NCBI GenBank assembly: GCA_009829735.1
Contig: CM020619.1
Coordinates: forward strand, 22,004,671 to 22,068,670
Origin: Pyropia yezoensis
Taxonomy: Eukaryota; Rhodophyta; Bangiophyceae; Bangiales; Bangiaceae
Direction of reading: 5' to 3'
DNA: 64,000 nt
Shown here in pieces: positions 17,419 to 29,451 of this stretch. The notes under the pieces were generated by a model. That model saw nothing but the letters and a program-made list of their open reading frames with translations, was not told where the DNA came from and ran no database searches. The stretch's first letter is position 1; every line of letters begins with the position of its first letter. A program made the translations under genes and the position numbers.

Positions 17419-20400
17419 TTGGGCTTCTCGAAGATCTTTCAGGGCCCTATTGTACTCGTATCTACTTTGCCTACTAAGAAATCGATTGAACCCTCTTCAT
17501 GCTCCCCTCATCTGACACGAAGGGCCAAGCCATGGCTCCAACGTCGCCTGGGCATGAGGAGACCGTATGGATTCAAGGGAACACTGCTCGTCCTGCGTAA
17601 GAGAAACTTTGCCGTGGACACTCGGATCCGGTTGGACCAGGAAGACTCAAGAGAGACGACAGCGATCCTGGACACCGGGGCGGGGCCAAGTGTGGTCCGC
17701 GAGGACGTCCTGCCGGAGGGATGGCGGGAGGTGTCGTCCAGGGCCCCGAAGAGTACCCACGTTTGTGATGCGTCGGGCCAGTTGCTCAAGGCCCGTGGAA
17801 TCGTGGAGCTGACCGTTATCGTGAATGACAAGGCCATGGCGTTCGAGTTTTTGGTCGTCAAGGCCCTTTCGGTCCCGCTGATCCTGGGGATGGACTACCA
17901 GAAGGCCCACGTCAAGGCCATTTATCCCGGGACAGAGTCGGTCCTTTGGAACAATGGGACCCTGTCGTACGCCAAGCGTGCGTGGTCAGGCAAGGAACAG
18001 GAGGCCCTACCCGTTAAGGGGAACACGGTCCGCTTTGACCCGAGCGCTCTGTACCTGTCCAAGGGAGTGACGCTGGCCCCTCAGTCGGTCCAGGCGGTCT
18101 ACGTTCGCTGCGGGACCAATGGACGGTGCATTCTGTACGAGAGGCCCCACAAGTTGGCCAGGAAGGGCTTGCGGCTACATAATGCCTTGGCCACTATCAA
18201 GAACCGACGGGACTTCCGACTCTACCTGACCAACATTTCCAAGAGGCCAGTCAATCTTCCTAAGAACTTGGCTGTTGGGCTAGCGATCCCTTACGATGGC
18301 CCTGCGCACGAGGTTCCCTTGGGGGACTTGTCTCTGACCAGTGAGGGGGCCAACACCGTGGCCACCCTGGGTCAAGACCAAGGGACCACGTCGCGTGCAG
18401 CGCAGCCAGCGGAATCGGTGGATACTGAGGGTCCACCTGGAAACACTTCCCGACCCGCGGACCGGACCAGTACGGTCGCTGCTGACCAGACCCCTATGCC
18501 TAGAGTTGCCTTTGAGCTGATCCCCCCGGCCCTACATGAAGCGGTCCGGGACCTGATGGACCAATACAAGGGACTCTGGGATGGTCAGTTGGGCCAGATG
18601 GATATCACGCCGCACCGTATCACGTTGACCGAAGGGGCCAAGCCTATAAGGTCCCAACCGTACCGCACTGGCCTGCATCACCGGGACTTGATCACGGAAC
18701 AGGTGGCCAAGCAATCGGCCCTTGGAGTCATTGAGCCCTCACAGGCGGAGTGGTCCTTCCCCGTCGTACTGGTCCCGAAGTCCGATGGGACCCCAAGATT
18801 CTGCGTGGACTACAGACGGCTCAATGATATCACGGTGAAGGACACGTACCCACTGCCCAGGATGGACGATTGCATCGACTTCCTGGGTGAGGCCACTATT
18901 TTTTCCATGCTGGACGCTAACGCGGGCTATTGGCAGATCCCTGTGGCCCTTGAGGACCAGGATAAGACCACGTTTACCTGTCACGAAGGGACCTTCAAGT
19001 ACGTACGACTCCCTTTTGGCCTGACGAATGCTCCCGCTACGTTCCAAAGGGCCATTGATATGATCCTATCCGGGGTCAAGTGGAAGACCTGTCTCGTGTA
19101 CCTTGATGATATCATTGTTTTCTCGAAGACCCCTGAGGAACACTTGGCCCATCTAGAGGAGATCTTTCAGCTGCTGACCAAGGCAGGCGTGTCCCTCAAG
19201 GCCAGCAAGTGCTTTCTGTTCCACGACGAGGTCGAGTATCTGGGCCACATTGTCGGCAAGGGCCAACTGAGAGTGAACGAGAAGAACCTTGTGGGCCTGA
19301 GGCAAGCCAAGACCCCAAGGACCAAGAAGGACCTGCGCAGTTTCTTGGGCATGTGCAACGTGTACCGCAGGTTCGTCAAGGACTACGCTAAGGTGGCTTG
19401 TCCTCTTCTGGCCATGACGAGTAGTAAGGTCCCTGACCCTCTGCCCCCGTTCACTCCGGCCCAGACAGACTCGTTTGAGGAGCTCAAGTACCGACTGACC
19501 CACACTCCCATCCTGGCCCTACCGAGACGCACAGGCCAGTACATTGTTGATACCGATGCTAGCGCGGCCCAGATTGGATGCGTCTTGCTACAGGAACAGA
19601 AGGACCGAGCCTACAGGCCCGTTGGATTCTGGAGTAGAGTACTGACCAGTGCGGAACAGAACTACAGTACCACTGAACGGGAATGCTTGGCCGTTGCATG
19701 GGCCCTTTTCTTTTGAGACCGTACCTTCAAGGGACCCGATTCATTGTCCGGACGGACCACACGGCTCTGAAATGAATGCTCCATATGGACGGGGCCCATG
19801 GACGCTTGGCCCGTTGGCGCCTACGACTCGCTGAGTTCAACTATACCGTGGAGTCCAGGCCGGGCCAGCACCACCACGCAGCAGACGTGATGTCCCGTTT
19901 GGCCACGACCGGGGCCGACGACAGGCCCATACCGGATGAGATCCCGTCCCTGCTCACGCTGGCCAACTTTGCGACAGGTTGGACCCGACCGAACTTCAAG
20001 ACTAGCAAGAGGTACCCGCCCCTTTCGGTACAGAGGATCATCCAGGGCCAAGCAATGGACCCGTGGTGCAAGGAGATCCGAGTGGAGATGAACCGGAACC
20101 CCAAGTCTCGCTTCGGAGAGACGCCGGACGGTCTACTGGTCCGCCTGGCCCCTCTGGATCGTGCAGTCCAGATTATTGTTCCCAAGGCCCTACAGAAGGA
20201 AGTGCTTACGCTGGAACACGAGCCGGGACACGCGGGCCATCCAGGGGTCAACAAGATGTACACGTCCATGAGGCGGAGCTTTTATTGGGACACTATGGTG
20301 GCCGACGTGGCCTCTTTCGTTTCCAACTGTCCCTCATGTGCCAAGGGCAAGGTTCAGGGACGGCGTAGGACCAACTTGTTGCGCCTTTTTCCGGCCACTG

Positions 20401-21599
20401 ATCCCTTTACGGACGTCTGTTTGGACCTACTTGGACCCCTCCCTGAGACAGCTAACGGGAACGGATATCTTTTGGTCATCGTTGACAGGTTCACTAAGCT
20501 GACCCGGGTGGTCCCGATCCGGAACCAAGACGCAGAGACTGTGGTCTCGGCGATTCTGGATACATGGGTCGCATCTTATGGGCCACCTGATACCTTACTG
20601 ACCGACAACGGGCCCCAGTTGACCTCAGTTCATTTCCGTGGAGTCGTTGGGATGCTTGGGATCCGGCATATTACCTCGACCACCTATCATCCCCAGACGC
20701 AGGGCCAGGTTGAACGGTACAACAGGACCATTGTGGCCCAGCTTCGGACCTATATCGAGGACCACCAGGACCGATGGGACGAGTTGGTATCAGTCTTGAC
20801 CGTGGCGTACAACACGAGGCCCCAGCAGCGCACAGGTGTGGCCCCGTTTGAGTTTGTGACCCCAGAGAGGGTCCGCACGCTTGCGCTATACCGGCTGCCC
20901 GAGTCCCCATATCCCAAGAAGTTCGAGGGGACAGCGAGAGAGATCCGGGAACAGAGACGGGCCCACTTACGTGACTTGGCCTTCACGGTCCGCAAGAACC
21001 TCGAGATGGCCCAGCGAAGGTACAAGAAGAGTTATGATAGACGGGTCAATACGGTCAATCAGGCCCTAAGAGCCGGAGACTGGGTCTACGTGGACACTCA
21101 TGCCAAGGACCGCAAGAAGCTGGACCAGAAAGTCGAAGGCCCCTACCGGATCCTCAAGAGGGACAGTCACACGTTCACTGTCCTGGCCAAGGGCTACCCG
21201 GACCGTGTTAGCAGTGATCACGTGGCCCGTGCCCCGACCCCTGCAGGCCAGTTTGATTCCTCGACTATGATACATGGCCCGCAGGAGCCAGTAGTGCCTT
21301 TGGACCACGATGACACTGGTCTTTCGTTCGTGTGGGAACGTTTTGTGGGCCACGACCGGGACCAGGATGGGAACCTTTGGCTACTGGTCCGGTGGTGGGG
21401 CTACACATCTGAAGAGGACACTTGGGAACCGTGGCACAAGTTCGACAGGGCCAAGGTGACTCAGTACTGCCTACGTGTTGGGACAGAGCCCCCTATGCAA
21501 GAGGAACAGGCATTGGCCCTGCTGGAACCCTTCAAGGCCATCTATTCCGTGTGGCCCTGGTGCCTGGAACCTGGTGCAGATCTATGGGCCAGAGCTTGA
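17419..21599 (+). CDS. pol: Element A pol: protease, RT, RNase H, integrase, chromodomain
   Basis: Parts in order: an aspartic protease with DTGAG (about 17.67 kb), reverse transcriptase with YLDDIIVF (about 19.1 kb), RNase H (DTDASAAQIG, about 19.55 kb), integrase with an H-H-C-C zinc finger (about 20.2-20.35 kb) and a core containing LTDNGPQ (about 20.6 kb), and a C-terminal chromodomain (LLVRWWGYTSEEDTWEP, about 21.38-21.45 kb). The chromodomain places it in the chromovirus branch of Ty3/gypsy. It has about one break. Confidence 0.85.
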
Positions 21600-21959
21600 C
21601 CTCTCTCCTTTGTCCCCCATTAAGGTAATCCCTATGGATATCAGGACCCCTTATATATGAATCGAGGGGGTCTGTACTTGACAGGAGGATGGGAAAAGAG
21701 AAAGGGGGGAGTACCTCAAGATTATCCATGTCGAACCCTATTTTTTGGAACCCCTTCAAGTCCGGCTCCCACAAATCCCTCTCAACCCCAAAGACCCGGT
21801 ATGCTCCAAGACCACTTAGGCCCCACTGCTACAAGAGGATAAGACGCAAGACGGACCTTTATGGATTACAATATCATGGAGAGAGGGCCAAGCACACTCA
21901 AGAAGAAAAAGAAGAAAAGGGACAGCCAAGATGACGACCCACCAGACTACAAAGATTGC

Positions 21960-23600
21960 TTAGTAACGGCCACGAGTCTCCGCACGCGGATCCTCTTCCG
22001 GGTCCATATCGTCCCGACCACGCACACGGGACCCCGGAGCCTCGCCCCGCCACTCGTTCTGGGCCATCTTGGTGGCCTCGCCCAGCTCATGGGCCATGTC
22101 CGTACGTAGCCCGTTACGGTCCACGATATCCAGGAGGGCCTTGTAGTCCGGGGTGTCCAGGGTCGCTTGAGCTCGGGTCCACTTGGACACACGTGACCCA
22201 ACATTGACCAAAGTGTGAAGGCTTGCGGCAACCACTGGGCCCACCCGGGCCGACTCCAACTGCCCCACGGATCCGCCGATAAGACTTCGGAGGGCCAGCG
22301 CGGACAAGGGGGGGAGCTGCCACTCTAGCTCCGCCAGGTCCGAATCCGGGACATCACCGTGGCCCAGGAGGTTGGCTACAAGAACAGTAGGACCCGACAC
22401 GGGAGTCCGGCGACCACCAGTTGACCCCAACGAGACCCCGAGATGGCGGACGCCCGGGTCTAGGGAGCCAGAATGATCCGCTGGTCCCGCGTCACAGTCC
22501 CCGGCCAGGATCGTACGGCTCTCAAGAACATCGGAAGAATACGGAAGGGCCAGCGGGGTCAAGTCCTCATGGACAACTGCTGACCAGACCCCGGCCACCG
22601 ACTCGAAAGAGACCTTGATCCATGTCGAACGGATCCGATCAGGGCCACGCTCACGGAGAAGACGGGCCTCCAGACAGGCGACAGGGGTTACTTGGTCCAG
22701 CAAGTCGAGGAGGGCCTTCAGGTCCCTCGCCGCCGCGGCGACTGGCCCGTCACGGTTCTGGCAGATGAACTCCGGGGTCACGCGCCGGATCCACGTGCGC
22801 AAGGTCCGAGAGTAGAGCCACGCCTTGGCCCCGCACAGGGCCTCGTTGAGCAGGAAGACCCCGGCCGTCACGGCCCATTCGGACTTTCAGACGTTCCACG
22901 TGAACAAATCGTTGGCCCTTAGCATGTCCCGGAAGTAGCAATGGACCACGGGAAGCGCGATCACGGACCCAAACGGAATGTCAACACCCTTGAACCAGTG
23001 AGGGACCCGCACGTAATGAAGGGCCCTGACGCCAACGGGACAGCTAGGGAACTCTTGCTGGTGGTAGTCCACGAGGAAGCCCATCTTGTCCCGGTGGTGA
23101 CGATTCGTAACCAGGTCCTTGGGGTCCGCCTGGAAGCAGTCGTGGTCCAGGAACGGGGGGGCCGCGAGAACGTATTGGGCCATGGGTGCCATTGGCATAG
23201 GAGACCCCAACTGTTCCATCTTGGCCCGCACATCCTTGTACCGGGTCACGTAGCCCACCTCGCCGGAGTGACGGACCACCGTGATCGAGTTGGCCCGGTC
23301 GGCCCTCATCGGGACCCGCGCCTCGGGCAACTTGGCCATCTGCTTACGAAAGGAGTTCCCCACCATGGGCCCGTCAATGGCCCGGAAAGAAGCGTGTGCC
23401 GAAGTCGTCGTGACCCAGCCACGGGCCTGCTCTCGGCCCCAAGCTTCGCGGGCCCCGGGCGTGAAGTTCTCCGGGACCATACCGACCACGTCGACGTACA
23501 ACTGGCCCGCGCCTTCTTCCTCTCGACCCGCGGCATGGTCGTCGTGGCCCCCGGTGGGCCCTTGAGTCGAACTGGTCCCGCTGCCCCGGTCGACGTCCAT
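21960..23600 (-). CDS. Element A antisense ORF of unknown function
   Basis: Between pol and the 3' LTR the minus strand carries about 540 codons, convergent with pol. Recognisable stretches are VDVVGMVPENFTPGAREAWG, AKLPEARVPMRADRANSITV, GFLVDYHQQEFPSCPVG and WIRRVTPEFICQNRDGPVAA. I recognise no domain. Composition is balanced rather than low-complexity, which supports real coding. It has about one break. Its position and orientation match the antisense ORFs of C1, C2 and E, although I see no clear sequence similarity to them. Confidence 0.55.
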
Positions 23601-24299
23601 CTTGTCCCGCTACACGGGCCCGTCAGGGCCAACAAGGATCAGCACCGCGAGGTGGAGGGGAGGAGGAGAAAGTGGTGGACCAGGTGGATCAGGTGGACAG
23701 GGTGGAGGAGAAGGGGTACGAGGAGGAGGAGGACCCCGAGGGATAGGAGGATCCGCCGGGGCCAGCGTGGACACGAGGAGACAGGTGAGGTGGACAGGGG
23801 AAGAGACGACCACGCTGGACCAGAGGGGGTCCGGTTAAGTAGTGACCACCCTCGGTTCTGGCCCGGTCTGTCCCCCCTCTCGCTGGCGCGGCCCCCTGCG
23901 TGCCGCCTCTCACCCCCCACCCCTAACGCGCTGCGTCCTAGGGGGTGGGGGGGGGGCATACAGGCAGACACCGGGCGGGGGCCACGCCGGCGCACACACC
24001 ACACCCACGCACACCCCACACACACGCACCCCCTACACCCCTCGCTACTCTCCTGCACCCCGCACAATCCCACTCCCCCTCCCCTCTCTACTCTCCTCTC
24101 TCCGCCCGTGGTGACCCGGTCGGACTCCATCTGGCCCTTGCGGACCGCGAGACTGTGCCTCTCTCTGTTCTGGACCGTCCATCTGACCCCTACTGGTCGC
24201 GTGGGTAGCCGGTGGTATCTCCGCTGGTCCCTCCCCTCGGCCCGCTGACGCATTGGACCCAACTGGCCGGCGGGACGCTCGGCCCTAGTGAGGGGGCCT

Positions 24300-24935
24300 T
24301 GTGTCGTTCTGGCCATTGGGGACAGGCGGGCCCTCGGTGAGGTGACTTGGGACCCGGCCGGCAGTGGTACGTGGAACCCTACGCTGGCCGGGGATCCTTG
24401 GCCACGTGGCCCGGTGTTGTGGCGACACACCCGGAGCCCTGATTGGCCCACCCGACTGGAGGACTTGCCCGGGTTGTGGGCTTGCTGACCCCTTTGTGGT
24501 GTACTTGATTTTCGTATTTGTTTTCCTTGCGTAATTTCGTGTCTTTCCCCTTTTTTCCCACTGGGTTTTTTCTGGGGATTGACATTTGTGTGTGGGGAGA
24601 TTTTCGCTTGCTTTTCGATAGTTGGCCCGGTGAGTGGCCGATGCCTTGCTGGCATTAGGCCCGCCGGGGGGGCGCCCTCTGGGGGCCCCGCTCTGGGCCC
24701 CTGGAGGGGCCAGGGGGGGAGGCTCTTGAGGGTAGCTCCGGGGTCTCCCCGGGGCCATCTTGTAAAATCAACAGTGCTTTGGGTTCTTGCTCCCTCGGGC
24801 TTTTGTCCTTGTTACCTTTACCTCTGACGGGGTGGGCGAGTGGACCACGCTTGGGCTCTTACCTGTTCCTTCCTGGCCAGTCTGTGGTTTCCTGTGTGTC
24901 GTGGTTGTGGGGTCCGATAGGGCCATTACGTTACA
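24300..24935 (+). repeat. Element A 3' LTR
   Basis: 636 bp, TGTG...GTTACA, near-identical to 14865-15500. It is followed by the TSD copy GGGGG. Confidence 0.9.
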
Positions 24936-24940
24936 GGGGG

Positions 24941-26040
24941 AGGCCGACGAGGCTGCCGCTGGCGCCCGCGCCAATCGTAAAGACGACCGTGCGGCCACAC
25001 CAGCGGCCGATCCGGCTGCGATGGCCGGCGAGGGCGACGGCGCCGACGCTCGTCGCCGTGATGGACGTGCCGCGCGTGATAGATTTGCTGGCCCCGCCGG
25101 TCGTGCCACCGCGGGTGGTGCGGCCGCCACCGCCGCCCTCACCTCGTCCACGGCTGCGCGCGCCGCTGCGGCGGTAATGGCGCTGACCGGCGCGCGTGGC
25201 GGCCGCCGCGGCGCCGACCCCCCCACCCTTGCGACGGTCCACGTGTCCGGGGTGTCGCGGGAGCCGCGGGCGCATGCGCTTCGCCGGCTGGTGGCGGATG
25301 TCACCGGCCTACCGCGGTCGAAAGTTGTGGACGTTGACCGATTTGGCGCGGTGGCGGCCGTTACGTTGGTGGCGGACGCCGTGCCCGCGTTTTTATCCGC
25401 ACTGCGCACGGGTCCGGCGGTGGGGGAGCTGGGGGTTGTGCGCAACGCTGGCCTGTGGAGTCTTGCCCTCTTTGTTGCCAAGCGCCGGGGGGGGGGTGAC
25501 CGCGGAGGCGGCGCGTACTGCGGCGGAGGACCTGTGTTCGGGTCGCCTGCGGGCCAAGCTCGCACAGCTGGCGGCGCGCCCGCAGATGCCGCCGCAGCTG
25601 AGAGACGCACTGCGCTTACGTGGCCGATCAGTTGGCCGCCGCGCCGTCCCTGCGGGCGGCGGCCATGGCCGCCCCGACGCCCGCCGCGGCCCCCGCCACC
25701 CGGCCGCGCCCCGCCGAGGCGCCGGCCACCGACGAGGCGCTGCTCACGGCGGCTGACACCGCGGTGCCGCCGCCCACTGCTGCCAGCGACGATAGAACGG
25801 CAGACGCCCAGACGCCTTACGCTGGACGGGCGCCGGCCGCCGCAGCGGCCGCCGAGCCCCCGCCGGCTGACGCGGCCACCCTGATGGACGGGGTTGAAAC
25901 TCCGGGTGGGGGGGCGGGGGAACCCGATTCAGGCGCCACAGTGTCGGCGCCGGTTTTGCCCGACACCCCCCCGGCGCCCAACGACGAACTTTCGGCGAGG
26001 CCGGAATCGCCGATTCTCGCTGCTGCGGCGGAGGGGGCGA
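24941..26040 (+). pseudogene. unidentified host gene, middle segment, between elements A and B
   Basis: It resumes the frame of 14291-14864 with ADEAAAGARANRKDDRAAT. A compact region follows: TVHVSGVSREPRAHALRRLV, VTGLPRSKVVDVDRFGAV and VADAVPAFLSAL (about 25.23-25.47 kb). This vaguely recalls the small N-terminal fold of LINE ORF1-like or RNA-binding proteins. The frame then changes at a G run (25487-25496), continuing as GVTAEAARTAAEDLCSGRLR. It changes again near 25615, where VADQLAAAPSLRAAAMAAP begins an Ala/Pro/Thr-rich acidic tail. The second change could be an unseen short intron. It is cut at 26040 by element B; the frame matches 55703 onward. Confidence 0.55.
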
Positions 26041-26913
26041 TGTGAGGCACCACCCACACCCGGGCAGCCCTCAACGTACTCGTGAACGGTGTCAGCTGCC
26101 CGCGCAAGCCAATGAGGCTGCGGGGCGCGGGGAAGGTGACGGGCGGGGTGACGGTGATGGGGGTAGGGAAGAAGATGGGCGTGACGTCGGAGAGGGTCGA
26201 GGTGGTCGAGGGGTTCGAGGGTAAAGGAGGTCGTTGTGTCTGTGTTTGTTGTTCCCCCCGAGGTCTCCCCGGGTGGCGCCCGCGCTCACGCATTATATAC
26301 CCCTGGGGGGGCACCCAGGGTGCCCCAAAGCATGTGATTGCCCGTGCGGCCGGGGCGGCGGCACCAATGGGCTCAAAACAAGGCATAGGCTCTCAGAACA
26401 AGTCAAGGTGGGTGTGCGCGCCCCAAGGCGCCCCACCAGACAGCCCCAAGCGGGGGCGGGGGCGGCGTGCGGCGCTCGTAGCGCCGCGCGGCTGGCCTCA
26501 CACGCCGGTCGGCCGGAAAGGCCGCAGAGGCGTGTAAGCCAGACGCCAGTCTTCGGGTCGAAAATCTCCCGTGGGTCAGCAAATCGTGCCGTTCCCATTG
26601 GCTCGTGGGGAGATTGTTCCGGCTGGCCGATGAGTCAGAGATGGGGATTGTCCTGTGGTCCGTTAGTCCTCTGATCCGCGGAGAGAAAATATCCGTCCGG
26701 GGATGAGTCAGGGTCCTAACGGGTAGCCGATCCGCGGCTCTCGTGCTGACCGTCCGCGCCCCGTAGAATCTCGGCCGGACACCGCGGCATCTCCAGATTA
26801 CCAGGGAGTTCATGCGTCTTGGAAGGAGTTGGCTGAGAAGGACAGGGAAGGAGAGGCCCGAGTCCTTATCCCTGAAGCTAGAGTCTTGGGGATTTAGGGG
26901 GCATATCCTTACA
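26041..26913 (-). repeat. Element B 3' LTR
   Basis: 873 bp, matching 54825-55697. On the minus strand it carries a TATATAAT box (about 26292-26299). Directly upstream is a perfect dyad, GGGGCACCC-A-GGGTGCCCC (26308-26326), conserved in both LTRs. The adjoining polypurine tract on the minus strand is AATGGGGGGCAGG (about 26914-26926). Confidence 0.88.
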
Positions 26914-26924
26914 CCTGCCCCCCA

Positions 26925-28494
26925 TTAGGACGCGCGCCGAAGGAACGCGTCCAAAACCTCAGGTGCGTGCGCAAGGTCTTGCTTTGTCAGCCAGGAGTTC
27001 TCGCTGACGTCACAGCCTTTCCACTTGACGAGGTATTGTAGTCGTCCTCGGCACTTTCGTGACCGTATGATGGAGTCGACCTCGTACTCGACCGAACCGT
27101 CCGGAAATGTAACCGGAGGCGGAACGGGAGGAAGTCGGCCGTACGGGTCAGCGCGGTACGGCTTTAGCAAGCTCGCATTAAAGACGTTGTGAACATTGCG
27201 ATCAAGCACCGCTTGGGGAAGATCCAGGCGGAAAGTCACATCATTAATGCTTTCAGTGACGCGATAGGGTCCTGAGTACTTGGGCATCAGCTTCCGAGCG
27301 CCTTGGAAGGCCTCTGGCATAAGGTGTTTGGTACTTAAAAGCACCAGATCGTCGGCGGCAATCTTGCAAGGTCGGCGATGGCGATTTGCGTACGCCGAGC
27401 GCGCCTCATTTGCACTCTTGATGGCTGATATGGCAGTCTCCTGAGCACGTTGGAGACCGCTTTGCCAGTCAGACACTGCAGGTATACTTGATTCTGACTT
27501 GTCTAGGATGTCCATTGGAACTGTCTTGGGTTCAAATCCGTAGTTCAGGAAGAAGGGTGAGTACGTCGTCACAGCATTTGGCGACCGGTTGTAGGCTACT
27601 TCAGCAGCAACCAAGAATAGGTCCCAATCGCCCTGGTGATGGTTGACGAAATTTCGCAGGATTTCCTCAATCTTCTTGTTCATAATCTCAGTCTGTCCGT
27701 CAGTTTGCGGGTGGTAGGCTGAAGATGCCTTGACCTTGACTTTGAGGATCTCCGTGAGTGACCGCCAGAAGTTCGAGAAGAAGATGCGGTCCCTGTCGCA
27801 GACGACATCAGCAGGGAGTCCATGGTGTCGATAGACATGATCGTGATAGAGCTGTGCTGCAACTGGCGCGGTACAGTCCGGCTTCATAGGGGCGAGGCGA
27901 ATCATTTCGGTGAGGCGGTCGACAACGACGTAAATCCCGTTGTGGCCTCTTGGAGTCAGAGGAAGAGGCGTGATAAAGTCCATGGAGGCACTTGCCCATC
28001 GTTGGTTCGGGGGATCTAGAGGTTTGAGGTGACCCAGAGGTGAATGGGTGCTAGCCTTGTTTCGCTGGCACAAATCACATGTTTGTACATATCTTTGGAT
28101 GTCCTTCCGCATTGTTTTCCAGTAGTACTTGGAAGAAATGGCCTTCGTTGTTTTCTTGACTCCCATGTGCCCTTGGCACGGGACATCGTGGTAGTCGTGG
28201 AGTAGTCTTTGGCGTAGAGTACCGACAGGGATACACGTACGGTCACCTCGCTTCAACAACCTCATGTGCAGCCGGTAGGGAGATACCGGGACTTTGACTA
28301 GGTCGGCAAACTCGGGGTCCGCGTCGTACTCTTGCTCTAAGGTGGCAAAGTCTTGATCACTTTGGTTGATGGTCATGAGGTTGTTGATTTCAGTTTTTTT
28401 GGGGATGGCTTTGATGGTCTTGGCAAGCACGCGACTAAGGAGGTCTTGATTGGGGGCGTGCTCGTCGGGAGCATCTTGTGGCTGCCAGGAAAGG
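26925..28494 (-). CDS. pol: Element B integrase and chromodomain region
   Basis: It contains an H-H-C-C zinc finger (HDYHDVPCQGHMG ... CDLCQRNK), the integrase core (ASMDFITPLP, DRIFFSNFWR, YHPQTDGQTE) and a C-terminal chromodomain (YLVKWKGCDVSENSW). Spacing and motifs are those of Ty3/gypsy chromoviruses. The region is separated from its RT/RNase H part by C1. Confidence 0.85.
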
Positions 28495-28857
28495 TGTAGC
28501 ACAATAGGGATCCGCGGCACGTCCACTCTCAGGGAACACTCACCACGGGGGATCGGCACCAACGTCACCGGGAGGCCAAGGTTGCTGTCCTTGGAGCGCA
28601 AGCCACGGGACCAAGATGGGAGCCCAAATGGGAGGGGTTTGTTGTTCTACCTTGGCCGGCGGTGGATTCGCCGCCGGCCCCCTCGTTATAAACCCTCGGA
28701 GACGCTACTAACTACCCTCCACCCCAAGATGCAAGTCCCTCTGGTCATACGTAACTTATAGATACCGTGACCAGTACGAACTATCAAATTGAAAGTTAAG
28801 GGTTAGAAGTAGCCCCCCTAATATTAGGGTTACAATACGGCCAACCATATTGCTACA
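28495..28857 (-). repeat. Element C1 3' LTR
   Basis: 363 bp. It has a TTATAAA-type TATA word and a 9-bp GC-only inverted repeat (GGCCGGCGG/CCGCCGGCC) beside it. Homologous to the other three C-family LTRs. Confidence 0.9.
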
Positions 28858-29451
28858 TATCCCCCCCTTAGATTCGGCCCGTCCTCGGGTCGAGTTGCAT
28901 TCGGGTTTCCGAATGTAAGTGGGTCGCGTGACCGTTTACCAGTCGGGTGGGGCTTTGCGCCCTGTCGCGACAGACACCCCTTCTCGAGGTTGTCTGCGGG
29001 GGGTGCCCCCCTTTGTGTGGTACACACACGATCCGTTTTCCGGACCGTTAAATTCCCGATGCGGGTTTCTGTTCACGACCCCCCTTTCCGAGGGGTGGTG
29101 CAAGCGGATCCGCTACCAGGCGTCTGGTGGTAGGGGGGCCCCTCTCGTGTGGACGATTGAGTGGGGGACGGGGTGGCCCGCGTTGCGTGGGGGCGGTTGG
29201 GGGTGACCCGCCTTGCTTACCCCTTGCGGGGGGGGTCGGGGCGTGTCTCCGGTCCAGGTGCCTGGGTGGAGCGCCCTCGTAGCTCGGCTGGCGTGGGTCG
29301 TCCCGCGCTGCCGTATCGCTCGTCCTGAGCTGTGTGGTTATAAGCGCGGTTGCCCGCGCTTCCCTGGCTCGTCCGCGCGAGCGTTCCTTGTACCGGGTCG
29401 AGCCGGCCTCGGCTTTTCTGCACGGGGCGCCCCTGCTACCCCGGTTTCACC
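28858..29451 (+). promoter_or_regulatory. putative promoter and leader of the C1 antisense ORF
   Basis: About 590 bp between the LTR and the ATG of the plus-strand ORF, conserved in C2 (about 48176-48762). It includes a TTATAAG word (about 29337-29343) roughly 110 bp before the ATG. Conservation without coding potential suggests regulatory or leader function, which is inference. Confidence 0.4.

Larger units (their letters stand above)
14865..24935 (+). mobile_element. Element A: Ty3/gypsy chromovirus with antisense ORF, full length
   Basis: A 10.07-kb LTR retrotransposon with 636-bp LTRs, a 5-bp TSD GGGGG (14860-14864 and 24936-24940), gag, pol ending in a chromodomain, and a minus-strand ORF between pol and the 3' LTR. 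The LTRs differ at about four positions by eye (about 0.6 percent), so insertion is recent. It is structurally whole with a few breaks. It lies in a host reading frame in the same orientation as that gene. Confidence 0.9.

Noticed and set aside
26082-26674. Duplicated ORFs at 26.1-26.8 kb and 54.8-55.5 kb
   Set aside because: They lie in the two LTRs of element B and show no protein-like constraint.
27527-27537. B-box-like word GGTTCAAATCC on the plus strand
   Set aside because: It lies in element B integrase coding sequence, with no A box at a suitable distance and no terminator.
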